Notes: generated from the sequence alone by a model not told the origin. Counted from the stretch's first letter, positions 11,791 to 24,941 are shown. The stretch: DNA of 64,000 bases from Cristatella mucedo (GCA_009760855.2 WPIO01000028.1:3153501-3217500); one strand, 5' to 3'. Numbers and translations are program-made.

Positions 11791-12335
11791 AAAGCAACGG
11801 ATTGACTTCAAGGTTTTGTCGCTCACTTTTAGGTCACTTCATTCTATGGCTCCAGCCTATCTGTCAGATAGACTACCCCATCAGGCCAACCATTGTACCA
11901 CCCGCTTTTCGGAATCCAACAGTCTAGATATACCTAATACAAACCTTAAATCCTTTGGAGACCGTGCATTTAGTTCATATGCTCCCAAAGCCTGGAACTC
12001 CCTACCGACCTGCGTCAGAACATCCCCTGACCTGACCACATTTAAAAGGAACCTAAAACACACACCTATTTAGGACAGCATTTAGTCGGTCCCTGTGATT
12101 CTTTCTTGATGTGCTTATGCGTGCTGACACTTTGCATGCTGCCACTAACCACATTTGCATGCTGACCCTGTGCATGTCACCCCTAACCATATTATTCATT
12201 TCGTTTGTTTTTTCAAGCATGATTTTACTTACCATTCAATTGCATTTCACTTTACAGCAAATGTAAAGCGCCTAGACAGAGATTAAGTTCTCTGAGGGCG
12301 CTTTATCAAGTGAATTATTATTATTATTATTATAG
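11791..12335 (+). mobile_element. LINE-A 3' copy, array unit 2
   Basis: Restarts at the AAGCAACGGATTGACTTCAA block already present at about 11690-11705, then runs through LKSFGDRAFSSYAPKAWNSL, the 3' UTR, the hairpin at 12268-12301 (AGAGATTAAGTTCTCT core) and a (TTA)n tail. Confidence 0.88.
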
Positions 12336-12950
12336 TACTACCCAATTTTTGGAATCTAATTGTTACCCACATCACACCACTTCTCACCGACCTGCACTGG
12401 CTACCAGTCAAGCAACGGATCGACTTTAATGTTTTGTCGCTCACTTTTAGGTCACTTCATTCTTTGGATCCAGCCTATCTCTCAGATCTACTCCCCCACC
12501 AGGCAAAGCATCGTACCACCCGATTTTCGGAATCCAACAGTCTACAAATACCTTGCACAAACCTCAAATCCTTTGGAGACCGTGCATTTACTTCGTATGT
12601 TCTCAAAGCCTGGAACTCCCTCCCGACTTGCTTCAGAACATCCCATGACTTGACCACATTTAAAAAGAATCTAAAAACACACCTATTTAGGACAGCATTT
12701 AGTCGGTCCCTGTGATTCGTCCTTCGTGTGCTTATGCGTGCTGACACTGTGCATGCTGCCACTGACCACATTTGCATGCTGACCTTGTGCATGTTACTCC
12801 TAACCATGTTGTTCATGTTGTTTATGAAGCATGATCTTACTCACGATTCAATCGCGTTTCCCTTTGCAGCAAATGTAAAGCGCCTAGAAAGAGATTGTGT
12901 TGTCTGAGGGTGCTTTATCAAGTGCATCATTATTATTATTATTATTACTA
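12336..12950 (+). mobile_element. LINE-A 3' copy, array unit 3
   Basis: A 23-bp scrap of LINE-A (ACTACCCAATTTTTGGAATC) is followed by a copy from the LLTDLHWLPV-equivalent block through the C-terminal coding end and the hairpin to a (TTA)n tail at about 12927-12948. Confidence 0.87.
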
Positions 12951-13352
12951 CACCTCGTACGAACCTCAAATTCTTTGGAGACTAAGCTTTTAGTTGGTAC
13001 TTTACCAAAGCCTGGGACTCACTTTTGACTTGCAGCACGACATCTCCTGACCTGATCAGGTTTAAAAAGAAAGTAAAAACGCATCTAATTATCATAGCAT
13101 TTAGTGGGTCAACATGATCCGTCCTTATTGTGCTTATGCGTGCTGACACTGTGCATGCTGCCACTAACCACATTTGCCTATTGACCCTGTAGATGTCACC
13201 ACTAACCATGCTATGCTTGTTGTCATTGAGTATGTTACCACTAACCATTCGATCAGGCTTCCGTTGCAGCAAATTTAAAGTACCTAGAAAGAGATTCAGT
13301 TCTCTGAGGGTGCTATATAAAATTTATAAATAATAATAGTTTTATTATTATT
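12951..13352 (+). mobile_element. LINE-A 3' copy, array unit 4
   Basis: Starts at the LINE-A block CCTCGTACGAACCTCAAATT and continues to the hairpin (AGAGATTCAGTTCTCT) and an ATT-rich tail. It is more diverged than unit 3. Confidence 0.82.
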
Positions 13353-13603
13353 ACGCCCTCATAGCCTCGAAATCACTTCCAAACGACGTCATGACAAATT
13401 TTAAGCAGGAGTTAAAAACTCACGTGCTCCTCTCAGCGTATGCTGGGTCCGTATGAATTGTCTTTTGCGCGAGTTGACACCGTGCATGTTATCGCTAAGT
13501 AAATCACATTCTTTCTTTATATCATATGTACAGTACGTACGATGAGGTTTAGTTTTCTGAGGTGCTATGCAAAAAATTCATATTATTATTTTTATTAGTA
13601 TTG
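13353..13603 (+). mobile_element. LINE-A 3' copy, array unit 5, old subfamily
   Basis: Retains AAAGCCTGGAA-like and GACGTCATGAC blocks and the CTGGGTCCGTATGAATTGTC segment also present near 6025. It ends in a decayed hairpin and an ATT-rich tail. Confidence 0.72.
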
Positions 13604-15189
13604 TCAATTGATTCTGCCGAAAAATTTTCCGCATACCAGTAGTAAGCTGCGTGCGCGGGAAGCCTGGGCTAAACGCTGAAAGTAGTATCAATGTTCACCG
13701 GAAGGCGAGAGGAGCTCGTGGAAAACCGGAAACCGTTGGATTATCTGCACGTTGCACTTGTCAAGTGAGCAGCACTGCTCACCTGAACCTAGTATCTACG
13801 GTGTATTTTTGAGGACGGCGCTTGCGGTTCAAAGTGATCGAGCCAAAGTGGAAGCATTGACATCGCCGAGTCAATCTCCGACGGCTGGCTTTGCAGCGGT
13901 TGCCAGAAGGCGAGGAGGATTGATGGACGCCGGTAAAATAGCTGTGAGCTTTCACTGCCGCACCCATCATCGCGCTGCCGGTTGAAAATGGCGAGCTTAC
14001 ACAAGGGTCATAGCTTAGGGTCATGCTTTGAGGGGTCGGCTTCGTGGATTGCGTAGTGGCGCGACACTTTTAATCGAAGCGCTGATAGCACGCGCTGATA
14101 TGCATGCAGACGGATCTGGTTGGAGGGATCTGAAATAGCCGGTAGAAAGCACAGTGAATTGCTGTTGTTATGGCTGTGAGAAATCATCATCAAATCACAT
14201 GGCGGAAAGACTTTTCGTTTTAGGCCACGTGCGCGCGCATTCGCGATCGCGTGGCCGTATTTTTGCGGCGTTCGATCTGTGCTGATCAATTAGAGCTCGA
14301 TAACCGGATACTGGCCATCTCCTATTAGGATAGATTAAGTTTAGAAAAAAAGGAAGTTTTGCGCAAGAAATTGCTTAGTAAGAGATGAGCGAACGGTGAT
14401 GTGCAGCGAGTTTTCTGCAAACGCTCGAATCAAACGGTACAGTAGACTCTGCCTGTTAAGAATCCGCCAGTCTCCACTGGCTCAGCGGTTCCGGAGGTCG
14501 GAGAAATTTTCAGGCGGAGCAGATGCGAACGCTGCTGCTTGTTCCAAAAAAGCGCCGACACCAATCGAGACGTCCGCTGTATGCTGTTATAATGGCTTCA
14601 AGCAATGACCGGCAGAGCGCTAAGTGTGCGCGTGTAAATAAAAATTACTTGCATTGCTTCAAGTTGGCACTGTGCTAGAGCGATTGAAACATTTTAACTT
14701 CAAGTTTCACGATCCCACTATCGTCTTCAACTTAAAAAATCGTGAATATAAAAACTAGCCCAACCCCGTTAAATTGATTCCTTAGCCGGTAACGTCCGGC
14801 ATCACCTAAAAATCGTCAAAATTCTGCTTGTTCAATAGATTTATTCTGGCACTAAGTTCACTCAATCTATTCATAAACCCATTTTTATCTGTTAACGCTT
14901 TTGCTTAGTAGGTAAATTTCAGCTTCAAAAGATTGCCTAACGTCCTCAAACTTTTGACGTGTGGGTGCAGGGAAAGTTCAAACCAATACTTGCCACAATT
15001 AGCTCACCCGATTTGTCCCTACTTAGTAATACTTCAGTGAAATGGTTCCTAAGCGTAGGAGGCTAAATCGTAACATTATCTCCCCAGGTTATATAATTAC
15101 AGTAAACAGGTGGACTGTTTAGGGCAAATACATTTTTCTATCATCAGCCATTTGATCATGCTTTCTTCATAGCATAATACTAATATTAA
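13604..15189. other. Unassigned DNA
   Basis: Mixed composition to about 14640, then AT-rich. Several short open frames (for example near 13752-14024 on both strands) show no recognisable domain. Confidence 0.4.
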
Positions 15190-15246
15190 TAATAATAATA
15201 ATCCACTTGATAAAGTGCCCTCAGAGAACTCAATCTCTTTCTAGGC
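15186..15246 (-). mobile_element. Solo LINE-A tail
   Basis: Only (AAT)n, CACTTGATAAAGTGCCCTC and the hairpin region are present: a severely 5'-truncated antisense LINE-A insertion of about 60 bp. Confidence 0.75.
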
Positions 15247-15999
15247 GGATATAGGATATATCCTTATCCTTATCCTAATTCATTGGTGCTCCACCGATGA
15301 AATATATTGAATTAGATACGGCCAGCGAGTCGTCGAAGTGGCACCGTCAACCCGCGCGGGTAGGCCAGCGCGACGGAGAGCACAGCAGTAATCAACTTCG
15401 CCCGCGCCTTAATAAAAAAGAAATCGATTCGCTTAGCTCAGAGCTGCATATAATTTATTCGCAGAGGGCCGCGTCGCATCGTACAGCTCAACCAGAACGT
15501 GCCGCGCATTAGTTCCGTGGCGCCAAGAGCAGACAAACCACAAAACAAACGAAATAATAGAAAGCAGCTGTTTTTTCGTTTGTGCAGTTTCGTTGGAGCA
15601 GCTGCCTAACCCGTCAGCTGAGTTGGGCTCTTTATCAAGTCAAAGCCATTGGTCGCATATAGGGTTTCTGGTAACTTTTTAACTACAACAATAAAACCGC
15701 TGTTTTTCGCCCAAAACAAAGAACCAGTAAGCAGGTGTTTTTCTCTGTTGCAATGTTTCTAATGGAGATTTTTAAACTAGAAGATACCACAGCTAAAGCT
15801 CCAACGTTCGTTATGGATATGAAATATGTAGCTGAAAAAATGAAATAACTTTATTTTAAACGTAATGATTTCTTATGATGACTTTATCAAATCGGCCAAA
15901 AACTAAATTTAAAATGTTTTTGCAAAAACTATGTAAGATATTAATTAAATAGATCTTTTGGCATAAACAAATATCGATCTTCTTCTTTTCAGCCATGTC

Positions 16000-18210
16000 A
16001 CCAATTTGGGAATACGCTGAAAAACGGGAAGAATTTAATTACAAAAGAGCTTGAAGGTCAATGTAGACGATGCAATAAAATCATCAAATGTTCTTGAAAC
16101 TCCACAAAAACGTTGAAGAATAATCTGAAAATACATGAAATTGATTTCGATAAACCTGATAGAAGGTGTACATGTAAGGAAGCGCCAGTGAAAAATAAGA
16201 GAACAAAAGCGATTGCCGATTTCCTAGGGCGAAGAGTCTGAAGAATATTGCTACCGATCTGGCTGCTTGCGAAAAAAATCAATTAGAGCTATCACTAGAA
16301 ACAGGTATATACGGCAATCAATCACACGGGATGGATACGAACTTCCAGCGAGCGAAAGCGATGTATGAAGCTGGTGCATTAGGATTAGGATTGCATTAGG
16401 ATTCTGAAGAAGAAATTATGCATTAGGATTCTGAAGAAAAGGGAAGCAAAACGATTGCCGAACTCAAGTGAAAACTCAAGAAATAAGTAAAGTCTAGCAT
16501 GAATGGCTGAGGATGAATACATAAGAAGAAGACATCGATTCTTGGAATCAACATTCATGATATCGGCGATAAAACAACAGTCAAGACGAGCCTTACTCAG
16601 ATATTTGATTCGTGCCCTATTCTCGATATGGTCAAATCGACGAACCACCATTTGAGCGTTTTTTTGAAGAATAATGGAAAGGGATTTGGTGGGATCTCTT
16701 GAGGACGGCGCTGCAGCAAATAAGAAATGCATTCTGCTTATACCACGGTCTGTACTTTGGAGTATGTGACGCATTGTACAAGAAGAGTACTGAGATGGAC
16801 GATTTAAACCTTGATAGTGACGATATTGATAATATGGACAATTTTGAAGCAGGTACTGATTTGGGCAAGTGATCAACGATGAAACATTAGAACGAGACGT
16901 CGATTACCACGATCTGCTCACAAAATCACGTAAGCTTTATAAATTCATCAATACATTAACTGTTAGAAATAATGACTTTAAATGAAAAGTAAAAGCTAAG
17001 TTTGGACGCGTGATTGAACTGCATCTTGACGTGAAGACGCGATGGAAGTCCATCTCAACAGTGTTAGAGCCGCTAGTAAAGACAGAAGTCGCCATCCGCG
17101 AGACACTAAGCGAATTAAAAGTGCTGGAAATGCTTGAGACGTTGGATTTTGACACTCTCAAAACTCTTCACAAGGCAATAGAACCTGTGAAAATTGCTGT
17201 TAAAAATAATAGACGAGACGTTGATAATAATCATAATAATACGCTTAATAATGCGCCCTCAGATGACTCAATTTCTTTCTGGGCGCTTTACATTTGCTGC
17301 AAAGGAAACCCGATCGAATGCTTAGTGGTATCATGCTTGATAAACAACATGAATAAAATGGCTAGGGGTGACATGCATAGGGTCAGCATGCAAGTGCGGT
17401 TAGTGGCATCATGCACAGTGTCAGTACGCGTAAGCACATGAAGGACGAATCGCAGGGACCCACTAAATGCTTTCATAAATAGGTGCGTTTTTAAGTTCTT
17501 ATTTAATGTGGTCAAGTCAGGGCATGTCGTGACGCAAGTCGGTAGTGAGTTCCAGGATTTGGGAGCATACGAGCTAAATGCACGGTCTCCAAAGGATTGA
17601 GGTTTGTACGAGGTATTGGTTAACTGTTGCATTCCGAAAAGCGGGTGGTACGATGCTTAATGAGGGCTGACACAATTTTAGAATTTAAGTTCAGCAAGCT
17701 CTAATGACATTATTCCCAAGCTTAAAGAAAATTAGTAGTGTCGCATTGAAGAGTGATTGAACAAGGATGTCGTAAACCTCTTTTGCAGTCTCAAAGATCC
17801 ATCTGTAGTTCCGTCGACACTACGCTAAGGTTCGCAGAAAATCAATCGTCTCATCTATTTAGAGTCAACCATGTAGAGGTTTTCATCGAACAATCATCAA
17901 AGGATGCTGAAAATGTGAACTTGTCTCAAGGAGATGAATTGAATTTGTTGCTTTTAAGAGAAGCATCGTCGATTGCAGTCGGAGAGGAGGACAGTTTCAG
18001 ATGGCTCTAGTTCAAAATCCCGCTCTTCCGGAACTCTGGCCAGCGAACTAAAAATCTCCAGAAATTGTACAACGTAATTTTATCCATTAAGCCAACATCA
18101 GCGGACGTTGAAATTGCTTTTTGGTCTGTACGAATTTCTGTGCAAAGTTAAGATCGCCTCTCTGAGACAAGTCAATAACGCACCTGTATTCTTGAAATGC
18201 TATTATTAGA
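16000..18210 (+). pseudogene. hAT transposase pseudogene
   Basis: Pieces in the order expected of an hAT transposase, with stops and frameshifts. A BED-type zinc finger is near 16050-16150 (CRRC at 16062-16073, then NNLKIHEIDFDKP; one expected His is replaced). A central core lies at about 16870-17215 (LLTKSRKLYKFINTL, then LDVKTRWKSISTVLEPL, the hAT DVKTRWNS motif). After the LINE-A insertion come ADTILEFKFSKL and KDVVNLFCSLKDP. A C-terminal hATC dimerisation remnant is near 18058-18170 (LQKLYNVILSIKPTSADVE, compare the family motif with SIxATSAxSER). An active protein would cut and paste the element in the nucleus. This copy cannot make one. Confidence 0.85.
17217..17660 (-). mobile_element. 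LINE-A 3' fragment nested in hAT
   Basis: (AAT)n tail, hairpin, 3' UTR and C-terminal coding blocks (minus-strand FGDRAFSSYAPKSWNSLPT), inserted antisense between the AVKNN and ADTILEF segments of the hAT transposase pseudogene. It therefore postdates the hAT insertion. Confidence 0.88.
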
Positions 18211-18397
18211 AATACAAATATATTTATTTACAGCTGATCTTAAAACATATTATAGTGTGATCATTTAATACAGCAATAAGCTATTGACTGTACGGTTAGT
18301 GAAAAAATAAAAAACCCAGTAAAAAAGCTGTTTTTGAAAATTAAAAACAGGGATCTGCCTTCCAAAAGTGACTGTTTTTAGAAAACCTAGTCGCATA

Positions 18398-18716
18398 TCC
18401 GGTTCAAAGCCATTGCAACTCCGGAACCGCCAAAAATTTCATAAATGCTGTCGTGATTTTATGGCTTTAGCACGCACAAATTTAAACATCTCTTGCTACC
18501 GTCGTCCGGCGCAGGAAAGCGCACCCGAAGCGACTGTCGCACTGGCATTCACACCGCGAAGACCCTCAAGAAAAGGTTTGCAGTCGAACTCAGTCCGTTA
18601 CTATGATGAATCGCGGCCCCGCGAGCAGCTGGCAGACCGCAGCGGAGCGCCAACGAGCGGTCTCAGCCCGCAGGGGCTACTATCACTTTTCGACCAACAG
18701 GCGGCGTTACAAGGTA
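18398..18716. other. Unassigned DNA
   Basis: No gene is recognised. A 12-bp word, TCAAAGCCATTG, at 18404-18415 also occurs at 15640-15651 just outside the left TSD of the hAT element. Confidence 0.4.
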
Positions 18717-18917
18717 TCTCTCCCCCTCTCCCTCCTCTCTCCCATCTCTCCTCTCCCTTCTCACTCTCTCTGTCTCTCTCTCCCTTCTCACTCTCTCTGT
18801 CTGTCTCTGTCTGTCTCTGTCTGTCTCTGTCTGTCTCTGTCTGTCTCTGTCTGTCTCTGTCTGTCTCTGTCTGTCTCTGTCTGTCTCTGTCTGTCTCTGT
18901 CTGTCTGTCTCTGTCTG

Positions 18918-19004
<87 letters not shown>

Positions 19005-19012
19005 GTCGCAGC
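18717..19012. repeat. CT / TGTC microsatellite
   Basis: CTCTCC-rich sequence passes into about 20 TCTGTCTG-type units and then a pure (CT)n run. It creates open frames of Ser/Leu or Arg/Glu on both strands that are not genes. Confidence 0.95.
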
Positions 19013-19347
19013 AAACCTGTATCACACGTGCCTCGCCTTCGCGACTACATTCTTATGACAAGGCTCATCGCAAAAGACATGGTTTATACTCTAGCAGAAA
19101 CGTCTAGCTTGGAACCTTTTGGCGGCGCCTCTTCTTTCTGTTCGCCCCGAGGGCGTCGAGTCTCGCCTAGGCTAAGGCAATCGGATACCGTCCGTCTTGC
19201 TATGTCTGCGAGCGTCGGCGCCGCGATCGCGGCCACGTTTCGCTCTCTCGGCGCGCCGCGCCGAGGACTCGCCTTCCCATTCGCTATCGTCCTCGTGCTC
19301 GCCGCCACGCTCGTTCGTTCCGCATGATTCGCCGCGGCGCACACCGA

Positions 19348-19866
<519 letters not shown>

Positions 19867-19869
19867 CTG

Positions 19870-22680
19870 CCGCCTGTAGAAAGCGCTGTTTTCGAGATCT
19901 ATAATTCAAGTTGAAGCTTACGTGACAAACACAGCTCAGAGTTATTTCAACGAGGGTTTCCCTGAATTGCATAGGCTAGGAACCGATTGCTCACTAATCT
20001 ATGGCCGAGGCCGAATAGAAAAGACGCCAGAAGACGGGCAGTCAGCTATGCTTACGGAGCTGCGTTGGCATTTGAGCTCTAGGTCACGAAGCCGTTGGCG
20101 TACGTCGCGGCTACTGTTTTTGGGCGTCATTAGCTATCCGCCCGCTGCCATCAGATATACTTCTCTGAAATATGGACTTGTCAAGTTGCACCGCTACGAG
20201 CGCTGTGCCGGCTGCCTAGTTCTGGCCGGACGTGGAGCACGCACACCACGTCTGTAACAAGCAAGCACAAGTCACAGGTCCTGTTGAAATGCCAAATGTA
20301 TCGCAACTATGTTGCTGTGTTGTGACAGGCCTGATGACGGAAATGAGTCTTCGCCCGTGAATGAAACAGGCTGCGGAATTTACTTACGTCGAGCGGCACT
20401 AATGAATAGTTAAGAAGTCAGCATGTTCTCTAGCAGCACAAGAAACGAGTCTTACTGACCTATGCGCCAGGCAAGTTGTCTTATTCTGTCGGTCAATTAC
20501 TGGCTGCCTAAAAGCAAGTACAGCAAATCGAATATCCAACTCGTTCCTGAATGTACTTTAAATGGTTTCACAAAATTTGAGAGGTAAGGAGGTACAGCTC
20601 ATGCGTGGGTACCAAATCAGAATGTTGAAACATATTACCTATTCTCATTCAGTTTTCTGCAAGATGTCGCGTACGATGCAGCAGAAACGTAATGCAGCCA
20701 TTTAATATGTAGAGCGTCTTACCTGGTATGCACATGTTTAGCATCCGATATCTGTCCCGACTTCGGCGTTGGCCTACATCTACAACTCACCACTGCACAA
20801 TCGACGCTGCAGAAATGTCGGCGTCAGTTTCGGAATCACTTTCGGCATCCACGTCAGTCTAGGACAGGCCTCCGCAAAAAATATTTATGGGGCACTATAC
20901 TGTATTGAATTGTTAAAAAATAACTGTATTGAATGTTGTAACAATATCAATATTTTGTAGTGATTTTGTATTGATATCTGTATTTTGCAATACTCTGAGG
21001 GGCTGTTTAGTTTTCAAGTTTAAAGTTTTAACAGCATGTTTTACCGAGTCCCACGTCTGGTCGCATTATTGTTTGGATCGGGGACTGCGTTAGTCCATGC
21101 AGCGTGTTTGGTAGACATAATCAATACATTTCTATTCAATGAAATGAAAATATATCGAATTGTTTGCAATTGCAATGACAGTATGCTATGACTTATGACT
21201 ATGGCTTATGAATATATTTTCTATATACATATATTTGTTGTTAGCTTTTTTAGTGACGATATAATAACAATATTATTATTCCAAGGCCTGGTCTTGGATC
21301 GGTTAATTTTCCTCACTGTCGCGATGAAGTCATTAAACGCCCTTACAATTTCGACTTGTGCATTACAATTCTAGTTCACAGCTCGAGAGAGAGAGTGAGA
21401 GAGAGAGAGAGAGTGAGCTCTCTGCAGGCGCAATAAAAGCACGGTAATGATGTTGAAAAGACTGGTTCTCTTGTATTTTATGCAAGTTTATTAGCGGAAG
21501 TGTTTAGTTTGAATACCATTTCTACTGCCCAAGTGTACGAGAAGAAAGAGGAGGAAGAAAATTTAGGTTTCACGCTTTGCAAATACGGACTAAAAAACTC
21601 ATGCTCACCGACGACGCTGATGGCATTCGTCCGATGGCCTCTGAGCACTTCCGATGGCCTCTTCTGGCAGTATCCAGGAAGTAGGCTTGCGCGAGCGTCA
21701 CGTACAGAAGCCGCCGCCTGAAACGAGGCAGTGTACCGTGTGAACTTGACCCCATCCCCGCATCTTGGCTTTCCACTTACACCATCATTCCTGATCGACT
21801 GTTTGCTATTATTTTGCTTTGGTATGCGCTAGTTTCATTTTCTGGTCGACCTTTTCCACTACTTTTCCTGATTCGCCACTAGCATTGTATTTTCTCACTC
21901 GCAGCAAGTATCGTCTTTCCTGCTCCATCGTCAGAGTAACTCTGTCCGATCCCTGGTCGTATTGTAATTTCTGGTCAAGCGCTAGGCTTACCGTTCGTGG
22001 TACATTGCTCATATTTTCTTTGGCTATGACGCGGCGGCAGAGGACAGCTCTTGGGAGGTTCCGCTAGTTCCGCCTGGACCAGCGTAGGTGGCGCTGCGGA
22101 TGCGGTCCGTCTCCGCCGACCTTAGCAGGCTTAACAGTTGCAGTTCGGCGCCTAATTTGCAATGGCAAACACGTTCGTTCATATAGTAAACCTGGAATCG
22201 ACTCAAGTGCTCGCGTGCAAATTAAAATCCGTTACTGAGAGGCTGTTTGAGGATTACATTCGATAGCTCCATCAGCAGTGCACTCAACCTGTGACCCGGT
22301 GACGGCGAAGTCGTTCCCCGTACGAGTAAGACTGCTTTTCGGCACTCAGCCCCATGGCAGACGGTCTTCGGGCGTTCGATATTTTCAAATTTCCGGTCTA
22401 CCTTCGGTGCTGTCGCTTCCGGTCCTTCCTTTGTGATAGCTTTGTTTGGGCTCGCAGTCTACTTTATCTTGCCTGGTCCACGGCTTGTATTAGCTTCTCG
22501 GTGCTAACGTTCGTTTTATCTAACCTGGTCCGTCGTTGGCATTCTATTTCCCGATAGCAAGGTTTGAATCTTTCAGAGTAGAGAAGGTCTCAGTCACGAA
22601 TCATCTTACAGTCACGGCCTTAATAGAGGTCGAAGTAAAAGAGGTAACGAGCCAAGAGGTAACGGGATCAAATGCTTGAA
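19870..22680. other. Unassigned DNA
   Basis: No gene or known repeat is recognised. A (GA)n run with GTGA interruptions is at about 21384-21418. The short open frames have no recognisable domains. The part at 20880-21270 is AT-rich with ATATTTGTA-like motifs. Confidence 0.4.
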
Positions 22681-22681
22681 G

Positions 22682-22778
22682 CAATAATAATAATAATAAT
22701 AATAATAATGCACTTGATAAAGCGCCCTCAGAGAACTCAATCTCTCTCTAGGCGCTTTACATTTGCTGCAAAGCAAGT
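22682..22778 (-). mobile_element. Solo LINE-A tail
   Basis: (AAT)n followed by GCACTTGATAAAGCGCCCTC, the hairpin and TTTACATTTGCTGCAAAG. About 95 bp of antisense LINE-A 3' end, close to consensus and so fairly young. Confidence 0.85.
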
Positions 22779-24866
22779 GAACATGCAAGCATTTACTGTA
22801 GTGATCATTAGCCAGGGAAGGAGGTGAGACAGAAGCGCTAAGAGTGCACGCGCTGCTTATTGGCAGAGACTGTTTGGGTGCATGATTAGTAGGGTAAGCA
22901 AAGTTTCATTCGCAATTCCTTTATTTGTATTCCCTTTGCAGCATATACTTTCAGCTGTGCAGCGATTCGTGCCTGGTTTCTCGCGTTCTTCGCTGAGATA
23001 GTGACCTGCAGCAGCTATTACGATGGCGCGCCGCTCTCGATAAGGTGAGGCGTGCCATCATAGCCGAGGGCACTTTTTCCTCTAGTCAGACGCCCGGAGA
23101 TCTAGTCGATCGACGGAGCAGTGACAGCGAGTCGGGTGCGGCGGACGATCGTCCTAGAATCGCAGCGAGCTCTACTTCTTCTGCTTACCAGGCTCAGCGT
23201 TCCAAAGTCTGGGTGTCTGATCCTAGTCAGTTTCAAAGACTTGCTACTTGACCACACACAAGCTAGCTTAGAAGGAAGCTCCCCTTTTTTCCCCTCTCCA
23301 CTCGAAATCCAAAGTCCCGCCAGTCAGACGCAGGAAAACAGTACTCTACAAGACCGTTCATCGCGTGCTCGCTAACTCTGGAGCCGCCTCGCTATCCGGA
23401 TATGAACTTTTCGGCCGACTACTGTTCCACCTTCTTCAGGGGCGCAGGTGGGGATGGACTAAGAGCGGGAAATGTATACCTCCGGCAGGATATGAGCCTC
23501 GGATCTCCATGACCAATTTGAGCAATCGACCGGACCGAAAGCTAGTCGGCCGCCGCCGCCGCCGCGCGAGGAGGGGGGCGGCTGAGAGCAGTTGCGGTGC
23601 CTCCCGATTGATTGACGAGCATCCGCTTTTCCGGCCCAGGTTTTTCTACCGACTAAGAGCGCCGTCATGGCAACCTTTGCGCCTCCAATCTCCGAGCAGA
23701 GCAGATTGCCTCGGCTCTGAGAGGTCACTCGGACCCAGGCAGTTCGTAAGAGTTCGCAAGAGGTGCTGCATGCTCTTGCTAATGCTGACGACGCACGTAG
23801 CCTTGACGGTGTCATTATCTCAAGGTAGTGGGCGCTCGTTGTTGGGGGGGGGGGTGGGCTACTGTCGGCGTACCTGCGTGCATTGGTGCATACGCATGCA
23901 AGTCGCTGGCCGTTATTCAGAGGCTGCGGCGGCGGCGGTCTCTGCTGCCTTGCGCTGTTTGTCGCGCGTTCGTCCCGATAGGACTTGCCGCTCGCGCTGG
24001 TCGAACGCCCGACTCGCGTGCCGGTCGCTCCCCGTCTGCCGCTCGCTCCGATCGGTCGGTCGGCTCCATCGCCCGCCGTTGTTCGCGGCGCGGCGACTAA
24101 AGCTGCGACGGAAGGAGGAGTGGCCTCGCCGTGCGTCGACCGGTAAACGCCGCCCGCGCCGCTCCGGCCAATGTCGGAGCCGCCGTTCGCGTCTGCCTCC
24201 CCCCACCTCAGCGTCGTCACACCCCGCGCGGGCGAACTGCAGCTCCGACGGTGGCGCGGCGTCACGATTGAACAGCTGGCCGGCCCCCGTCAGTCCTGCC
24301 GAGAAAGACGATTCGTCGCCGCACGCCGAGGGGCGCGACTCGCAGGGGCCGTCTCTTGAGGCCCCTGCTCGAGCGTGCCGCCGCGGCGTTCGCCCTCCTG
24401 ACTCGCTCGCCTGGCACTTGCCCAAACAGCATCTGCACTGCCACCCACCAGGGCCGCAGCTGCGTAGGCGTGGCGGCGGAGCGGCGGCGGCGGCTGCGGT
24501 TTCTACGCTCAGTTCAGGCTCAGATCTGAAAGGGAGCCGGCGGTGTGTGATGGCCTCGCGCTCGGCCGTCTGACGCTAGAGCTGAAGCAGCTCAGCCAGC
24601 GCGACGCTTAATACGTTTGGGGTGGACGGAAGTGTGTCCCGCGGACTCCAGCATCGTCGACTGCGTGGTCGCTGTAGCCCGCCAGGTAGACTTTGTAACG
24701 TAAGCGTTCACTTCCTCCAGGTGAGTGAATGTCTTTCGAGTAGCAGGGAGAGCAGCGTAGCGTAAGTGGCTCTCGTCGTACTGCAGCGCTGTTACTCGCG
24801 CTAGCGCGTGCACACTTTCGCGTTCCCTCGTACGGACGCACGCGCAAATCTTTATACCCAGGTACG
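22779..24866. other. GC-rich unassigned block
   Basis: Long overlapping open frames on both strands (23365-24573 plus, 23459-24265 minus) are Arg/Ser/Ala-rich with no domain, as expected by chance at high GC. A poly-G run is at about 23845-23855. A consensus-like splice donor CCAGGTGAGTG lies near 24717-24727, so a short 5' non-coding exon of a downstream gene is conceivable but unproven. Confidence 0.4.
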
Positions 24867-24867
24867 T

Positions 24868-24868
<1 letters not shown>

Positions 24869-24941
<73 letters not shown>

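Larger units (their letters stand above)
15660..18389 (+). mobile_element. hAT DNA transposon with TIRs and 8-bp TSD
   Basis: The left end is TAGGGTTTCTGGTAAC and the right end, read inward on the minus strand, is TAGGTTTTCTAAAAAC, matching at 12 of 16 positions. Both sides are flanked by the same 8 bp, GTCGCATA (15652-15659 and 18390-18397), the duplication length of hAT elements. Subterminal CTGTTTTT / AAAAACAG motifs lie near both ends. Inside is a decayed hAT transposase. An antisense LINE-A of about 440 bp lies within it, so the original element was about 2.3 kb. Confidence 0.9.

Noticed and set aside
16385..16876. 163-codon minus-strand frame inside the hAT element
   Set aside because: It is antisense to the transposase pseudogene and has no domain.
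18368..19327. 319-codon open frame running through the CT/TGTC microsatellite
   Set aside because: Most of it is Ser/Leu repeat translation; the ends show no domain, and its start lies inside the right end of the hAT element.
23365..24573. 402-codon plus-strand open frame and 268-codon minus-strand frame in the same DNA
   Set aside because: Both are Arg/Ser/Ala-rich without domains, and both strands are open as expected by chance in very GC-rich DNA.
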